From contig JAHRBS010000012.1 of NCBI GenBank assembly GCA_024305745.1, forward strand, positions 1,493,001-1,557,000: a stretch of DNA of 64,000 nt, in the 5' to 3' direction. The translations under genes and the position numbers were made by a program. Shown here piece by piece: positions 36,613 to 48,443 of the stretch (positions are counted from its first letter, which is position 1; every line of letters starts with the position of its first letter). This stretch comes from Polyporus tsugae. Its lineage: Eukaryota; Basidiomycota; Agaricomycetes; Polyporales; Polyporaceae. The notes under the pieces were generated by a model that saw only the letters and a list, made by a program, of their open reading frames with translations, did no database searches and was not told where the DNA came from.

Positions 36613-38394
36613 TTACATCAACAAGAACGAGTCAAACTTGCGCTGTCGCGGATTTGGAGACGGATGCTGATTCGGCGGGTCCCCCAAGATCGGGCTGAAG
36701 CGGCTCGACGTCTTGCTCGCAGGGCTCCCGTTCGCCGACCGTGTCGGTCCCAGTGCTAGTGCGGCGCGCACGCCGAATTCCGAGGTCGCGCCACGTCCGA
36801 GTCGAGCGGAGTTCCGGACGGGGCTGCCCCCCGATCTGGGGTCCTGGACCGGCCAGTCGTCGACTACGGCCGGGGTAGAGGGGCGCCGTCGGAAGAGCGA
36901 CGTGAGCCTGAGGGACTTCGGGGTCTTGAACGGGTTCAAATGGGACGCCTTCTCGGGGGTCTGCGGTAGCGGTGGTGCTCTGCCGAGAGGAGACCTATTA
37001 GGCTGGGAGTCGGACCAGGAGCTGGTCGGAGGCGACTGGGGCTGTTGTGGCGAGGGCGTCCGGGGTGCCGAGTCGGGCGCGCCCCACGATGGGAGAGATT
37101 GTAAGCCAAGCGTCCTTGCTAGTTTGGGGTGATAAACAAGGTTGTCGATCGCAGGTTGGTTAGGGTCTGGAGTGTAGCGCAGTGCGCCTGCCGTATCGGA
37201 AGGCGATCTCCCTTCTGGCGAGGCCGTCTCTTCAAAGGAGTCTTCAGACATGATTGTAGGGGTTGACTTGCGCCCACGAAGCTGAATTAGAGAACTTGAA
37301 CATGAGACCACGGCGGGCAATGTGTAGTGCCTGCGTTCCGAGATAGGTGTAGAATTGGCCGGCGGGAAGAACGCAGTCGCGACCTCGTCCAAAGTCATCG
37401 TTCGCGGTCTAGGAATAGGTAAACAGCGCACCACCGCCGCCAGTTCCTCGAGCTCATCAAGTATTTCAAGGATATTGCATTGAAGACCGTCGGTCGATGC
37501 AGAACCAGAATCGTCAGGTCGAGACCCCAGAGAGCCAGAAGAGCTATCAGAAGGCGGCGCCAGCTTGGGAGCCTGAGGGGAGCCTGAGCCAGACTGGGGA
37601 AGAGTACTGTCCATGAGCGACTGACACCATCCCGGAGACGCGTTCTCTAGCGCCGTGATGAAGGCCGATAAGGAATTGCTTCGAGAACATGCCTGTGGGA
37701 GGCCAAGGGCAAGCCGATGGACTGTCACTCTGCGGTTCGCAGAAGTCCGGGAGCGCCTTGTGTTCTGAACAAGCGGGTCATTGGCTTCAGACTTGGTGGC
37801 TTGTTTCATAGTGATGGGTTTGAGTAGAGAATCGTGGGCAACAGTAGGCTGGAAGTGAGAGTGTGGAAGAGAGGGGGAGTCCAGGAGAGAACTGGAGTAG
37901 CGGACAGAGGCGCGGGGATTCTCAGCTGCGCCGTAGAGTTCCAGGAGCGAGTGAGTGTCATCGAGTAGAGACTGGGTGGGTGAAAACGAGCGTGGGCCGA
38001 GAATGAGAGTGGGAGACGTCCTCGAGAAGGGGTCGTCCAAAGGCTTGTTCCGAGATGAAGCCAGCGAAGGGGGATCGTGAGCGAGCAAGGGTGATCCGTC
38101 AGTTGGGGGCGTCGTAGGACCCCTTGAAGAGAGCTCCGAGTGTGCGTCTTCAGCGTATCCCGGCGGCGAATCCAGCACGTATGGTAGACCATAGTAGGAA
38201 GGAAATGAACCGCTGAGGCTAGTAGGAAGTTCACGTCCCATATCGGCATCTTCGAAGCTAAACCGAGCAATTCGAGGTGGGTCTGGGGACGCAGACCCCT
38301 CTAGCATGAGTTTGGTGAAGGGAGAGCCTCTCGAACAGCCCCTGGAACGCCGACCTTGAACCGGAGAGGTGTACACATCCAGCAAGAAATCCAT
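36613..38394 (-). CDS. Single-exon 593-residue Ser/Pro-rich orphan protein
   Basis: An uninterrupted frame of 593 codons, long for chance. The protein is Ser/Pro-rich and mostly disordered. It contains proline-directed SP/TP sites throughout, a small ordered-looking stretch (ILEILDELEELAAVVRCLPI, then TLDEVATAFFPPA) and a basic FKTPKSLRLTSLFRRR patch. I recognise no domain. Multiple SP/TP sites suggest control by proline-directed kinases, and such proteins in mushrooms are often cell-polarity or signalling scaffolds; both are inferences. A short upstream exon is possible but not seen. Confidence 0.7.
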   Translation of the reverse strand: MDFLLDVYTSPVQGRRSRGCSRGSPFTKLMLEGSASPDPPRIARFSFEDADMGRELPTSLSGSFPSYYGLPYVLDSPPGYAEDAHSELSSRGPTTPPTDGSPLLAHDPPSLASSRNKPLDDPFSRTSPTLILGPRSFSPTQSLLDDTHSLLELYGAAENPRASVRYSSSLLDSPSLPHSHFQPTVAHDSLLKPITMKQATKSEANDPLVQNTRRSRTSANRRVTVHRLALGLPQACSRSNSLSAFITALENASPGWCQSLMDSTLPQSGSGSPQAPKLAPPSDSSSGSLGSRPDDSGSASTDGLQCNILEILDELEELAAVVRCLPIPRPRTMTLDEVATAFFPPANSTPISERRHYTLPAVVSCSSSLIQLRGRKSTPTIMSEDSFEETASPEGRSPSDTAGALRYTPDPNQPAIDNLVYHPKLARTLGLQSLPSWGAPDSAPRTPSPQQPQSPPTSSWSDSQPNRSPLGRAPPLPQTPEKASHLNPFKTPKSLRLTSLFRRRPSTPAVVDDWPVQDPRSGGSPVRNSARLGRGATSEFGVRAALALGPTRSANGSPASKTSSRFSPILGDPPNQHPSPNPRQRKFDSFLLM

Positions 38395-38797
38395 TAGATT
38401 GCAGTAGATGACGGGAGAATCGCTGGAAAGCTGGCAAGACCCAGGCGAGGGATGTCTTCACTGAGCTGCTGGCTTCGACCCAAAGTCAGGAGTGGTTCGT
38501 TTGTTGATCGGACGGATCCCACATAAGAGACCACACACCATTTGCTCTGGACGTAGGCCACCGCACGAATCCGTGTGAGAGATGTGGGTATCCTGGCACA
38601 AGTAGCCACGAGCCCGACAGAAGTGGAAGAGGACAACCTGAAGGCACCGTATAAGCGCTCGTTACGGATGACGGATCATGTCAGCCACGGGTGTCCCAAA
38701 CGTCGAGTTCATATTTTACCATACAAATGTTATACATCTTACACCGTATGAACTTCAAGCAAATTCCGCGATGTCGGAACGCAAAAACCCCAACCCC
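38395..38797. other. Intergenic
   Basis: About 400 bases between the 5' end of the orphan gene and the 3' end of aldo/keto reductase 1. Nothing is recognised. Confidence 0.5.
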
Positions 38798-40105
38798 TCA
38801 GATGATGTCAATCCCCAGAAACCCAGCAACTCCAAAGCCGACAGCAGCAGCGAGCGCAACCAACGCAGCACGACGCACGACCGTGCGCGCCGTCAGCCTC
38901 CTCGCCCCCTTCCTCCCAGCATCGTCGATAGATGCAATGTCTTCCGCCGTAAGGTCTGCGTGCGCATATACCTATTTCAGTGTCCTTCAAGCCCCACAAG
39001 TTAACGCAAAATCGCTTACCAAGATCCCCAGCAGACAAGTAGCCCTCCAGCCGGTCCTTCTTCGTGCTCGACGTGACGACAACGACACCCTTCGCCTTCG
39101 CCCATGCGAGCAGGACTTGTTCCGGCTTCGCGTGCAGGCGCTCCGCAATCGCGTTCACAGGCTTATCAACGGGCCCACCAGGCTGGTGGGTGAGCGGGAT
39201 GAGCGTCGAGTAGCCCTCGCTGGTGATACCGTGTGCACTCCCAAACTCCACGATGGGCTGCTGCCGCTCGACAACGTAGGGGTGGAAAAGAATCTGCCGA
39301 GTGGCGCATTGGATAAGCATTCAATCAGAGGAGAGAAAGAAAGGGCACAGGTGCACCTGGTTCGCGACAGGCTTGATTTTGGCCGAGTTGACAAGGATTT
39401 GTAGCTCAGCGACACCAAAGTTGCTCACGCCGATGCTCCTATATGTATGGTCAGCGCCGTGATTTGGATATCAGAAATATTAACACGGTGACATAGAACG
39501 TACTTCGCGAGGCCCGCCTTCTGCAGCTGCTCCATCTTTGCCCATGCTGTCGGGATGTCTGGCGTAGCAAGGCGGGGATGGTGGATGAGGTACAGGTCCA
39601 CGTATTTCACACCCAACTGAGCAGGGCGGAGACCAAGCACGTCAGGGTTTCGAAGAAAATACCGCCTTTGAAGGAGCAGCAAACGTACGTTCTTCAGGCT
39701 GTTCTGAATGGACTCCTCAATTCCGAGCCCGTCTCTCCCCGAGAACTTGGTCGTGATGTAGATATCCTGGCGCGCAAGGCCACTCTCACGGATCGCATTC
39801 CCTGCCTCCTCTTCGTTCCTGTACGACTGTGCAGTATCTGAATGCATACAGCCATATAGTTTCAGCATCGTCCTTTTGCAAAGGTTCGGGTTACACACCA
39901 ATATGGTTGAAGCCGACAGAGATGGCCTGGTCAACCCATCCGACTGCGTTGTCACCGTTCCCAAGCGTCCATGTCCCATATGCGATGCTGGGAATGCTAG
40001 TTCCTACACATCCATTACGACAGTATACTATGTCAGAGCATCCATGGGTGTCACAGAGCGATGGAAGGACTAACCGTCGTTGAGCTTGATGAGATCCCAA
40101 GGCAT
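38798..40105 (-). CDS. Aldo/keto reductase 1 with hydrophobic C-terminal tail
   Basis: NAD(P)H-dependent carbonyl reductase of the AKR superfamily. The spliced protein starts MPWDLIKLNDGTSIPSIAYG. It has all four catalytic residues: Asp and Tyr in DTAQSYRNEEEAG, Lys in IYITTKFSG, His in YLIHHP. SIGVSNFGVAEL and the cofactor-binding QVLLAWAKAKGVVVVTSS near the C-terminus are typical. The last exon, joined at AGDLG, reads DLTAEDIASIDDAGRKGARR and then a hydrophobic stretch (RALVALAAAVGFGVAGFLG) before IDII and the stop. That tail is unusual for a soluble AKR and could be a tail anchor. About six introns. It is the downstream member of a head-to-tail pair with AKR 2; the substrate is unknown. 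Confidence 0.9.
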
Positions 40106-40530
40106 TGCGGATGGTGGTGTAGAGGCAAGGCGGTTGCGAGAAGGCTAGAGGGAGTCGGCCTCGCGACGAGAACGCGCGGGAAGGATATAATTGGCGGTGA
40201 GAAAGAGGGATTGCGCCATGTCGAGGATGCATGGGCAGCGCATATCGGTGAACAACTCAGTTCAAGCCGTTCTCAAGCCGGCACAAGAGCCGGCAGCTTA
40301 TCGCGTTCACTGCGGCGTGCTGCCACCCACGTAACGCGGTCACCTGACCGAGTCCGGATCCCCGAAAGGCCAAACTCGTAGCTTCAATGTCTCCTCAGCC
40401 ATAAGCGTATATACATACGTACTACGAATCCAATATAAAAACGTAGTCGCATTGCTAAGGCAATGATCAGAGTCAGCAGCAAGTACTTTCATATCCCGGC
40501 GGGCTAAAGGACTCCCAATAATTTGAATCG
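40106..40530. other. Intergenic between the aldo/keto reductases
   Basis: This 425-base region is presumably the AKR 1 promoter. No motif is clear. Confidence 0.5.
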
Positions 40531-41805
40531 TCAGCTCGAGGCACTAGCCTCCGACCCGTCATACGGTAATACATTCTCTGCCTTTACGCACGCTCGCCAC
40601 CATCGTTCGCCCTTCTTCCCTGCATTGCCAATGGCAGCGTTGTCTTCCGGGGTGAGCACTACAGTCGTGACGGCCATAGTCAACACTGATACCGTACCGC
40701 ACCGCCGCGGCATGGACACATGCCAAGTGTAATACCCACCTAGATCTCCAGCAGTAAAGAATGCGTCAACACGCTCCTTGTCTCTGCTGGACGTAATCAC
40801 AACAATGCCCTTGGACTTGGCCCACGCCATCAACACCTGCGCAGGCGTCCGGTCCAAGCGTGTTGCAATCTCGTTGACCGGCTTGTCGACGGGGCCACCG
40901 GGGTAGGCTCTGAGTGAGGCAAGGGGGCTGTATCCCTCAGTGACTATTCCATGTTTATTTCCGAACTCTATGACCGGGACTTGAGCCGCAAAGTTGTATG
41001 GCTGGATTAGGATCTTCGAATGAATTGCGAGAACACAACGCGTAAGCTCTCGTCCGAGTCGTCAAACAACGGCCGAGTTCGGGAACGCACCTGGTTCACA
41101 ACTGGCTTGATCTTCGCGACGTCCAGGATGGCCCGCAACTGCTCCACGTCGAAGTTGCTAACGCCAATGCTCCTAGTAGTGCTATGTGATTACACAGTCA
41201 ACGAGACGTTGAAGTAGTACTCACTTGGTCGAACCGCCTTCCCTGAGTTTCTCCATATGCGCCCATGCGCTCGGAATGTCAGGTTTAGCGAACGAAGGGT
41301 TGTGGATGAGGTACAAGTCAACGTAGTCGACTTCCAGCTGAAGTGACAATATTTGCAGATCAATACAAGCAAGATAGAAGTAGCGATAGAACCTGTGATG
41401 CTCACTTTCTTCAAGCTCCGGTCGAACGCTTCCGGGATGCTGAGCCCGTCCCGCCCAGAGAATTTGGTCGTAATATAAAGGTCTTCCCGTGCCAGTCCGC
41501 TCTCACGAATGCCCTTTCCGGTCTCCTCTTCGTTCTTGTAACCTTGAGCGGTATCTAGCGCAAGTCAGTCTTTCCTGCCTCCAGACTAGTCAGCCATAAG
41601 TAGAAGGTTCTTACCGACGTGTATGAATCCCGCAGAGACCGCTTGCTTGACCCATTCAACCACGCTATCCACACTGCCTAACCTGCCTGTCCCATATGCG
41701 ACACCGGGTATGCTGGTCCCTGTAGGCATCTTGAGCATCCCCAACTTTCGAAGGAGGCTACAAGAACGACTCACCGTCGTTCAGTTGTATACGGTTCCAA
41801 GGCAT
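40531..41805 (-). CDS. Aldo/keto reductase 2
   Basis: Paralogue of AKR 1, arranged head-to-tail 425 bases upstream of it. It starts MPWNRIQLNDGTSIPGVAYG. The catalytic tetrad is intact: Asp and Tyr in DTAQGYKNEEETG, Lys in LYITTKFSG, His in YLIHNP. It continues SIGVSNFDVEQL, ILIQPYNFAAQVPVIEFGNK, then QVLMAWAKSKGIVVITSS. After AGDL the last intron has a length divisible by three, so retention would keep the frame open. Spliced, the sequence continues VLTPEDNAAIGNAGKKGERW and ends GSEASASS. Unlike AKR 1 it has no hydrophobic tail. Substrate unknown; the pair probably arose by tandem duplication. Confidence 0.9.
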
Positions 41806-42800
41806 GTCGGATGGTTATCTCAAGCCCTGGGCGTACTGCACGAGGAACAGGAGGCTATGGGGATGCACAACAGCAACCAAGAACTGTATATAGGTCAGCA
41901 ACGATCGTGTGAGGGGTGGAGACGGGTCGCCAAACATATCCTGCGTGTGGGACGCCGCGGGCGTGTGATCAATGCTGGCTGAACGGGAGACATTCCCCGT
42001 CGGATCTTAATTCATTGTGTTGGGCGATGGACTTACCCTCGGATCCTATGGCTTATCGAGTCCATGCCCACCGACACTAGATACATGGTCACATTCAGGT
42101 GACCGACATTCCAAGGTTGAGAGACCCCGACCGCTCCCACGCTGCGCGGGACACTGCGCTCGTTCCTGTTATGCGCCCGATCAGTTGGCTGGAAGCTGAC
42201 AGGGAATTGCGACTCACCCGTATTGAACTGCAACGGCCCCTAGATAATTCAAGTGGAGACCTCACGTAGGGGCGTTGGTGGTGCCAATTTACTACATAGT
42301 GCTGCTGACTCTCCGGCGACACCAGATATCCGCAATTCATCGCGATGGGACGTTTGCGCCCCCCCATAGAAGTTCGACCAACTGCGGCCATTGAGTAACC
42401 CAAACCCGTCCTCCGCAAAAGTACACATCACCAACACCATGTATTCGTGAAGGAGACTAACACTCGACCGACTACGTAGCTTCCATTTCGTAACATCTAG
42501 AATGAACTGAGGAAGATCAGAAGAAACTAAGGGACTCTAGGGTAGCGCGACAAAACAGAATCAAAACGAGGGTGCATACGATTGGGGGACGCGAATACGA
42601 TAGAGCTGGGACGATGTGATTGTTTGAATAGTTATATGGGTGCCGGTTCCGCAAAGCGATGAAGACTAAGGTCCGATGAAGACTGAGGTCGAAAGCAAAA
42701 GCGTATTATCGTCGAGATGGGTGGGGAAAGACCGTCGAGAGTTGGGAAAAATACAATTGCGCGATGATGTTGTGTCCAAGGCAAAGAACGAATCGTTTTG
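41806..42800. other. Intergenic region, nothing identified
   Basis: Almost 1 kb between AKR 2 and the F-box/WD40 gene. The short open frames are not conserved-looking. No RNA gene was recognised. Confidence 0.5.
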
Positions 42801-45064
42801 TCAGAAGTCGTCTCCGTCGGGGAGTTCCTCTTCCATGATAGACGTCCATTCGCTGCTCGTTCGCCGCTCTTTCTGCTTCTGATAATCATATCCAACGAAG
42901 CTCATTACACTACGTGGATCGGTTAGAAAAAGTCCTCGATAAAGTAGAAAAAGAGAGGGGGACATACTAGATGGTGCCGTCGGCACACCCAACGACGACC
43001 TCCTCGTGGCTTAGCTGCATCGACATCGGGTTCTTCTCGGGCATCGCAAGGCCCTCAAACTTCTTCGGCAGCTGTCCAAGGAGGCCCTTAACAGCCGAGG
43101 CAGACGCACTGCCGGCATTCGCGAGCGCGCCCCATGCACCGGTAACAGGAAGGATGTTGGTATCGAAGTCGACGCCAGGCGACGGCGTGCGCGGGCCGGC
43201 CGACTTCGGCGCATCGCTGCCCTCGCTGTCCTCCGCATCTTCCTTGGCCGCTTCCTCCTTGTCGCGATGCTGCGACATGTACAGCGTACGGGTCGCGCCC
43301 GCACGGGTACTGAAACGCGTCGCCGTGACAACGCGCCGCTTGCGCGGGTCGACAGCACCGACCGCGACATCAAGCGTGTCGACGACCGCGACGAGCTTTG
43401 GAGGCGCCGTGAGGACAGCAGCGCGCCCAAATCGAATGGCGAAGGGGGACTGCACAGGAGTGCCTGTACGAGGAGAGCCAGTCATCGATATGGGCGTCAT
43501 AGGACCGGAAGAGATGTTTAGCGAGAGGCGGCTCTTCGCGCTGGCACTTCCGCCTAGTGGACTCTTCGCCGAAATAATGGAACCGCGTCGCTGCGGCGTG
43601 GCCAGCGAGGAGGTAGAACGCGAGAGCGAAGAGACGGTACGCAGTGTCGGGCTCAGCATGCTTGGCGTAAGGGGTCGCGTCGAATCTGGCGATGTGAGCG
43701 ACGCAGCAGTGTTCGGAGTCTCCTCTTCCTCGGTCCATTGAAAGTGCAGGATGACGGATTTCGTGGCGCACTGCAGCGCCCGTCAGCTCCTGTTTGGATT
43801 TGGAGATTTTTCAACACGCACCGTCATCTGAGTGCCCTTGGCAGCGAACCATCTGGATATTCGCATTAGGATCTGAAGATTTTGATTTGTCACCAGCGAA
43901 TACGACGTACTGGAGCATGTTGTCTGGCGCACGGCCGACTTGCATCAACTTCGCGCTGAGAACTGGGTCTCCGCCACCCAGCTCACTCAGCTTGAACTGC
44001 GAGATCATCTCTCTCCGCTCTGCAGCGCATCATCAGATCCCTCTGCACTTTCATCATGTAGAGACCCAGCTCACTGATTGAGAAGACGCGGACTATGCCG
44101 TCTATAGTCACACTAACAACGCGCTCGCCCTCATCCTCACCGCGCGACACGGCAGAACCAATGATCTGTACACCGATATTGACGGTCGTCTGCTGCCCGA
44201 ACCGTACGATCTTCGTGCCCGCACGCCAATCCCAGCAGACGAGAGCCTTATCAGCACCAGCGGAGACGAGGTTCTTGGAAGATAGCGCGACCGCACGAAT
44301 GCCGTTGAGATGGCCAGCGAGCTGCTGCAGAGGGGTGAAGGTGAGCGAGGAAAAGAGATGGACGCGTCTGGAATGCTTCGATGAGCAGCGTGTGCGCAAG
44401 GTGCTACAGATTTACGTACCCAACGTCATGGAAGCCGACAACGAAGACCTCTGTAAACGACCAAATCGGTAAGAGGCTGAACGTTCGAAGCTCGAGAAAA
44501 GCCGCTTACCCTCGTCGGCGAGGAAGTCGACGCAGCTAACAGGCTTCTTGACCTGCAAGCACTTCTTCATCTCGCCCGTCTCGATATCCCAAAACCGGAT
44601 GGTCTCGTCGTAGGAGCCACTGATGAGACGCTTGCCGCGCAGGAGTAGCGTCGTGCAGTAGTTGGTATGCCCATTGAGGAAGCGGATGCTCTGCGCCAGA
44701 CCATTGCGGAAATTAGACTCGCGATGGTGAAGCGAACGGTATAGCGGCTCCCTATACGGGATTTGAGTGATTACGTCTGCAGACGAAGAAGCATACAGAC
44801 GTACCATCCTTCCGGCTTCGCGGGCGGCTTGAGAGGCAAGGGGTCCATGGCAGTGATGCGCAGGCAGTGATACCGCCAAAGGGCAGGCAGGTGTACCACT
44901 TCCTGCCACTTCTTGGACACGGGTTCGACAGCGAGTAGCTCCTTGACGGAAAGGAACTTGAACACCTTCAACGCAAAGTCCGGTGCGAGATTGCCAATGA
45001 TATCGAACGTCGACTTGGCGTACTTCTCCAGTAGCAGGATCTGTAGACGAATGTCTCCGGGCAT
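42801..45064 (-). CDS. F-box and WD40-repeat protein
   Basis: Probable substrate receptor of an SCF ubiquitin ligase. The N-terminus [20 protein letters not shown] leads to an F-box ([20 protein letters not shown], then [19 protein letters not shown]). WD40 repeats follow: [20 protein letters not shown] with [37 protein letters not shown] with [17 protein letters not shown]; and [18 protein letters not shown] long Ser/Thr/Pro-rich insert of about 200 residues lies before the last propeller strands ([25 protein letters not shown]). The C-terminus is acidic ([11 protein letters not shown]). The start at 45,064 lies only 69 bases from the stop of the upstream gene; an earlier start is not excluded. 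About six introns. The target protein is unknown. Confidence 0.88.
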
Positions 45065-45133
45065 GCAAGAGTCCAGGATGATAGCAATGCTGCGCTGTCG
45101 TCAGCAGAGGAATCTCACGAGATGAGTGGGCTC

Positions 45134-46538
45134 TCACAGTCGCATACGATCGTCCCTGCTCAAGCCCCGTACGACCCTCCGCACCTCGATCTCGTTGAAC
45201 CCCCCACTCCCGTCTCCCTTCAAGACCGTCGCAAGGTCAACTTCACCGCCAATACCATCGTCCTCGCTCCCCCGATACCCACTCCAGTACCCCTTCTTCT
45301 TCTTCCCGCCACAAACACAGTAGCTGTCGTCCTCGAGGTCGAGCATGGTGCCACCCGTTTCCTGTTGCCGCTCGCGTTCTCGCAGCATGCGCACCTCCGC
45401 TTGCAGAGCATGAAGCTGCGCAGCCGAGGACGCCTGGGCCCGCTCCAACAGCCGCTTGTAGTGAAGGAGTTTACGCATGTGCAGGTCATGAACGCCGTCC
45501 AATGCGTTTTGCATCTAGTAAATTACGAGCACTTGAGTCATGGGATGCGAGGGCATTAAGAGAACGTAGAACACGTACATCCTCATCCACTTCCCCGTCG
45601 TTCACGTCTGTGATCATCTCCAGCGTCATGTCGTCCCCATCGGCCTCCCAAAACGGCTCGTCCTCTGACGTGAGCATAATGGAGGGCGAGCCCATACCTC
45701 CCGACGCCTTCCGAGCGTGGATACTGGGGCTATTCTTCACAGTCCTGCCGGGAGTGCTCGCCTTGGCGGGTGTAACAGCCTTGTTGGGCGTGACTTTCGG
45801 TGACGGCTTCGTTGGGGTCCTCTGAGGCTTTGATGGGGTGGTCTTCGGCGTGACCAGGATGGCCCTCACATCCTCCGGCGGTGCCGGAAGGGGCTTCACA
45901 GCGACGGCACCCGGAGGTCCCACTGGGGACTTGGCGGGCGATTTCGCATTAGCCTGCGCAAATGGCGTGGACATGGCACGGCTCCGTGGGGTAGCAGGGA
46001 CCATCTTGGAATTCACCCGCGTGTCCGATTCCGACGTGTACAGCGAGACTGCCGCCGAGCGCACGCTGCTGCGACGGGAAGCCGCAACAGATGGCGCAAC
46101 GGGGCCCTTACGGGGCATGGGGACGCTGTTTAGGCGTGACGGCGTCGTGGTAGACTTGCTCAACGACGAGGACATACTGGAGGTGGATAGACTAGGATCA
46201 AGGAACGACGTAGGAGGGATAGGCATTGAGGCCCTACGCGGGGCCTTCGTAGCCGAACTCAGTCGTCTCGCCAAGGTCTGGGGTAGCTGGGACGGCGGGA
46301 CGGGGGTCGCATTGGGTGAACGAGCCGCCAAACCTGGGTCCTTGGGCGAGCCGTTGGTGCTTCGTCGGTCGGGGACGATGGTTGTGACCCCACTGATGTT
46401 GCTGGCCAGTGACGCAGACGAGAACGAGCGCGGCTTGACAATGCCCGTGGACGACGAACCGGCCGCCGTCGAGCGCGTCGACGCGCGTGTGTACCGCGTA
46501 GGGGTCTCAGAAGGGGCCGTGCTGCGAGGGGGAGGCAT
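45134..46538 (-). CDS. Ser/Pro-rich orphan protein with C-terminal coiled coil
   Basis: Two exons join as [20 protein letters not shown] across a roughly 70-bp intron. The first 300 residues are Ser/Thr/Pro/Lys-rich and low in hydrophobic residues, with many TP and SP sites ([20 protein letters not shown]). The C-terminal part is a predicted coiled coil ([20 protein letters not shown] and [18 protein letters not shown]). It is followed by an acidic, Gly-rich region and the terminal basic [17 protein letters not shown] cannot assign a family. Microtubule- or cell-cycle-linked proteins often have this basic, proline-rich plus coiled-coil make-up, but that is a guess. It lies head-to-tail with the F-box gene. 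Confidence 0.72.
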
Positions 46539-48443
46539 GACGATGGCAACGACGAGCTCTGCAGCGTGGGCTCGTCGTGGTCGGCGGTGGGGGGCACAAC
46601 TCGCAGGTGAAGCTCACGACGCGTTCTCTTCGCTTGCTACAGCCGAGAACGCGCTCAGACTTGGGCTAGATCCACGTAAACGCGCGTGGAAGGGGCTTCA
46701 TTAGATTGTTACTGGGTAAGAAATCCATTCTATGTCGATCAGTAACCTCGACTTCAATTGATTTGTTACCCTGAGGGACACCCGTTGAACCACTCTAGCT
46801 TGATACCACCACGTCTGGATCCGAATCCGATCGAAACTTCGAACGAGTCTCTAACCAAGCAAGAAGAATAAGAATTTTGTAAGACCAGGAGAACCTGATG
46901 ATCAGCATTATCCTCGTTGTGCCGGTGGCTCAAATTGTGCGCTGTGTGTCCCTACAGCAGTCCAATGCGGCCGCGGCAGCCACAAGTTGTTAGCAATTTG
47001 AATGCACGCTTGCAGGAGAACCTCCTGCTTCGAGCCACCGCCGGACGGGTACATACGTCGCTGCGTGGAGACTCAGAGCAGTCGGGACTCCTCCCCCTGC
47101 ATGTACATCCTCAGGGCCGGGGATCAACTATGTAGTGACCCTTAGACTGTTGGACGCTGACCAGTTGAACTGCCGACAGGATTCAGAGCTCCACGACATG
47201 GACTTTGGGAAGCGCAAGAAGATCTACAAGATCAAACGTGCAAAGCGCGCCGCCGATCTCCAGGAGTCTCCAGCTGCGACGGTGCCGCGGCCCCGAGGCC
47301 TGGGGAGGTGAGCACCAAGGTGATGACATCGCCTTACGCTTCTAAAAGTCTAACCTGAGTCTAACTAGTACAAACCGCGGATCTAGACGTGAGAGCGTCA
47401 TGTCGTCGAGTGGTGTTCTGAGGTCGACGTCTGTACCTGTACCTGGAACATTTGGCGTTCGTTGTGTTGTCGATGTGGACGGTCGCGGTGACGGTAGACT
47501 TTGAATTGACGGTCGATCTTGGTGGACGTGCAACAATAACAATGCGTGACTTCGTTCAAAGACCACAAGACGATCGACAGTTAAAAAGACACGGCGGCGG
47601 ACAGTAATCTCTGGATGCGTGCGGAAACTTGAACATGAGAATTATGCTAAGTGCGTGTATGCGCGCGTCCCTGTTCGCCTCTCTTCCATGGACTAGACTG
47701 CTCGCTGTGCGACGACGCATCGACGGTGGTTGTCCGATGGGGGGAATAAGGAGGGTAGAACGAAAGAGGGATACGGAATTGGGGGACGTGCGGTAGAAGG
47801 GGTAACAGTTTGCAGTGACTAGCCGAGCATGCATGAGGCGGCGACGTGCAGGTGATAGTCGTCAAAGAGGCGAATGAGTTGGGGAATGCGAGGCACTTCG
47901 ACAAGCGTTACAACATGCGTGGATTGGTGCGATGATACAGGGAAGAGGAAGTATTGTGGCAATGACGCTATGGCAGCCTTGGCAGGCGACTGATAAAGAG
48001 AACAAGGCAGCCGGAAGGGATACAGGGCATGGCTAATGGTACAGATCGTTGCTTCACTACTACCGGTACGATGAGGCATAGACGGCTTGGCTTGCAAGAC
48101 GAGAGTGTGTGCGGGGGACGGTGACGACATTGCGGCATATTGACGGAATAAGTTTAGGCGGAAGACCGAAGGGGGGGGGGGGGGGGGGGGGGCTTTGGGC
48201 GGGTCATGCAAGGCTGACTTCGTAAAACCACGACACTACATATGGTCCTGGAAGGGGAATCCAGGGGGAAGGCGGTGGATGGGGAATCTTCGGGCTGGAG
48301 AGGGTCAAAGGTGCGCGCGTCAGAGACTTGGTGCAGGATTGTGCCGATTTGAGCCTACAGTGACACAGAAGAAGCGTTTTTGTTCTCGTTGAGTAGGCCC
48401 CGCCTCCCAATCGAGATGGAAGCACCGACGGTGACTTGGCACG
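46539..48443. other. Intergenic region with poly-G tract
   Basis: About 1.9 kb without a gene I can support. A 37-codon ATG frame at 47,199 (MDFGKRKKIYKIKRAKRAAD) is basic and short; it could be an exon remnant. The DNA between 47,340 and 48,170 has chance frames only. A run of 22 G bases lies at 48,171-48,192. Confidence 0.45.
48171..48192 (+). repeat. Homopolymer G22
   Basis: Twenty-two consecutive G residues, in the 3' flank of the BTB gene. This is prone to length change and to assembly or sequencing error, and can form G-quadruplexes. Confidence 0.9.

Noticed and set aside
42971..43741. 256-codon plus-strand frame
   Set aside because: Antisense shadow of the Ser/Thr-rich insert of the F-box/WD40 gene.
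45838..46704. 288-codon plus-strand frame
   Set aside because: It is antisense to the coding sequence at 45,134-46,538. High GC at third positions opens the opposite frame.
47199..47312. Small basic frame beginning MDFGKRKKIYKIKRAKRAAD
   Set aside because: It is only 37 codons long, with no neighbours that splice to it convincingly. Noted but not called as a gene.
48150..48211. Poly-proline-coding frame
   Set aside because: It results solely from the G22 tract on the opposite strand.
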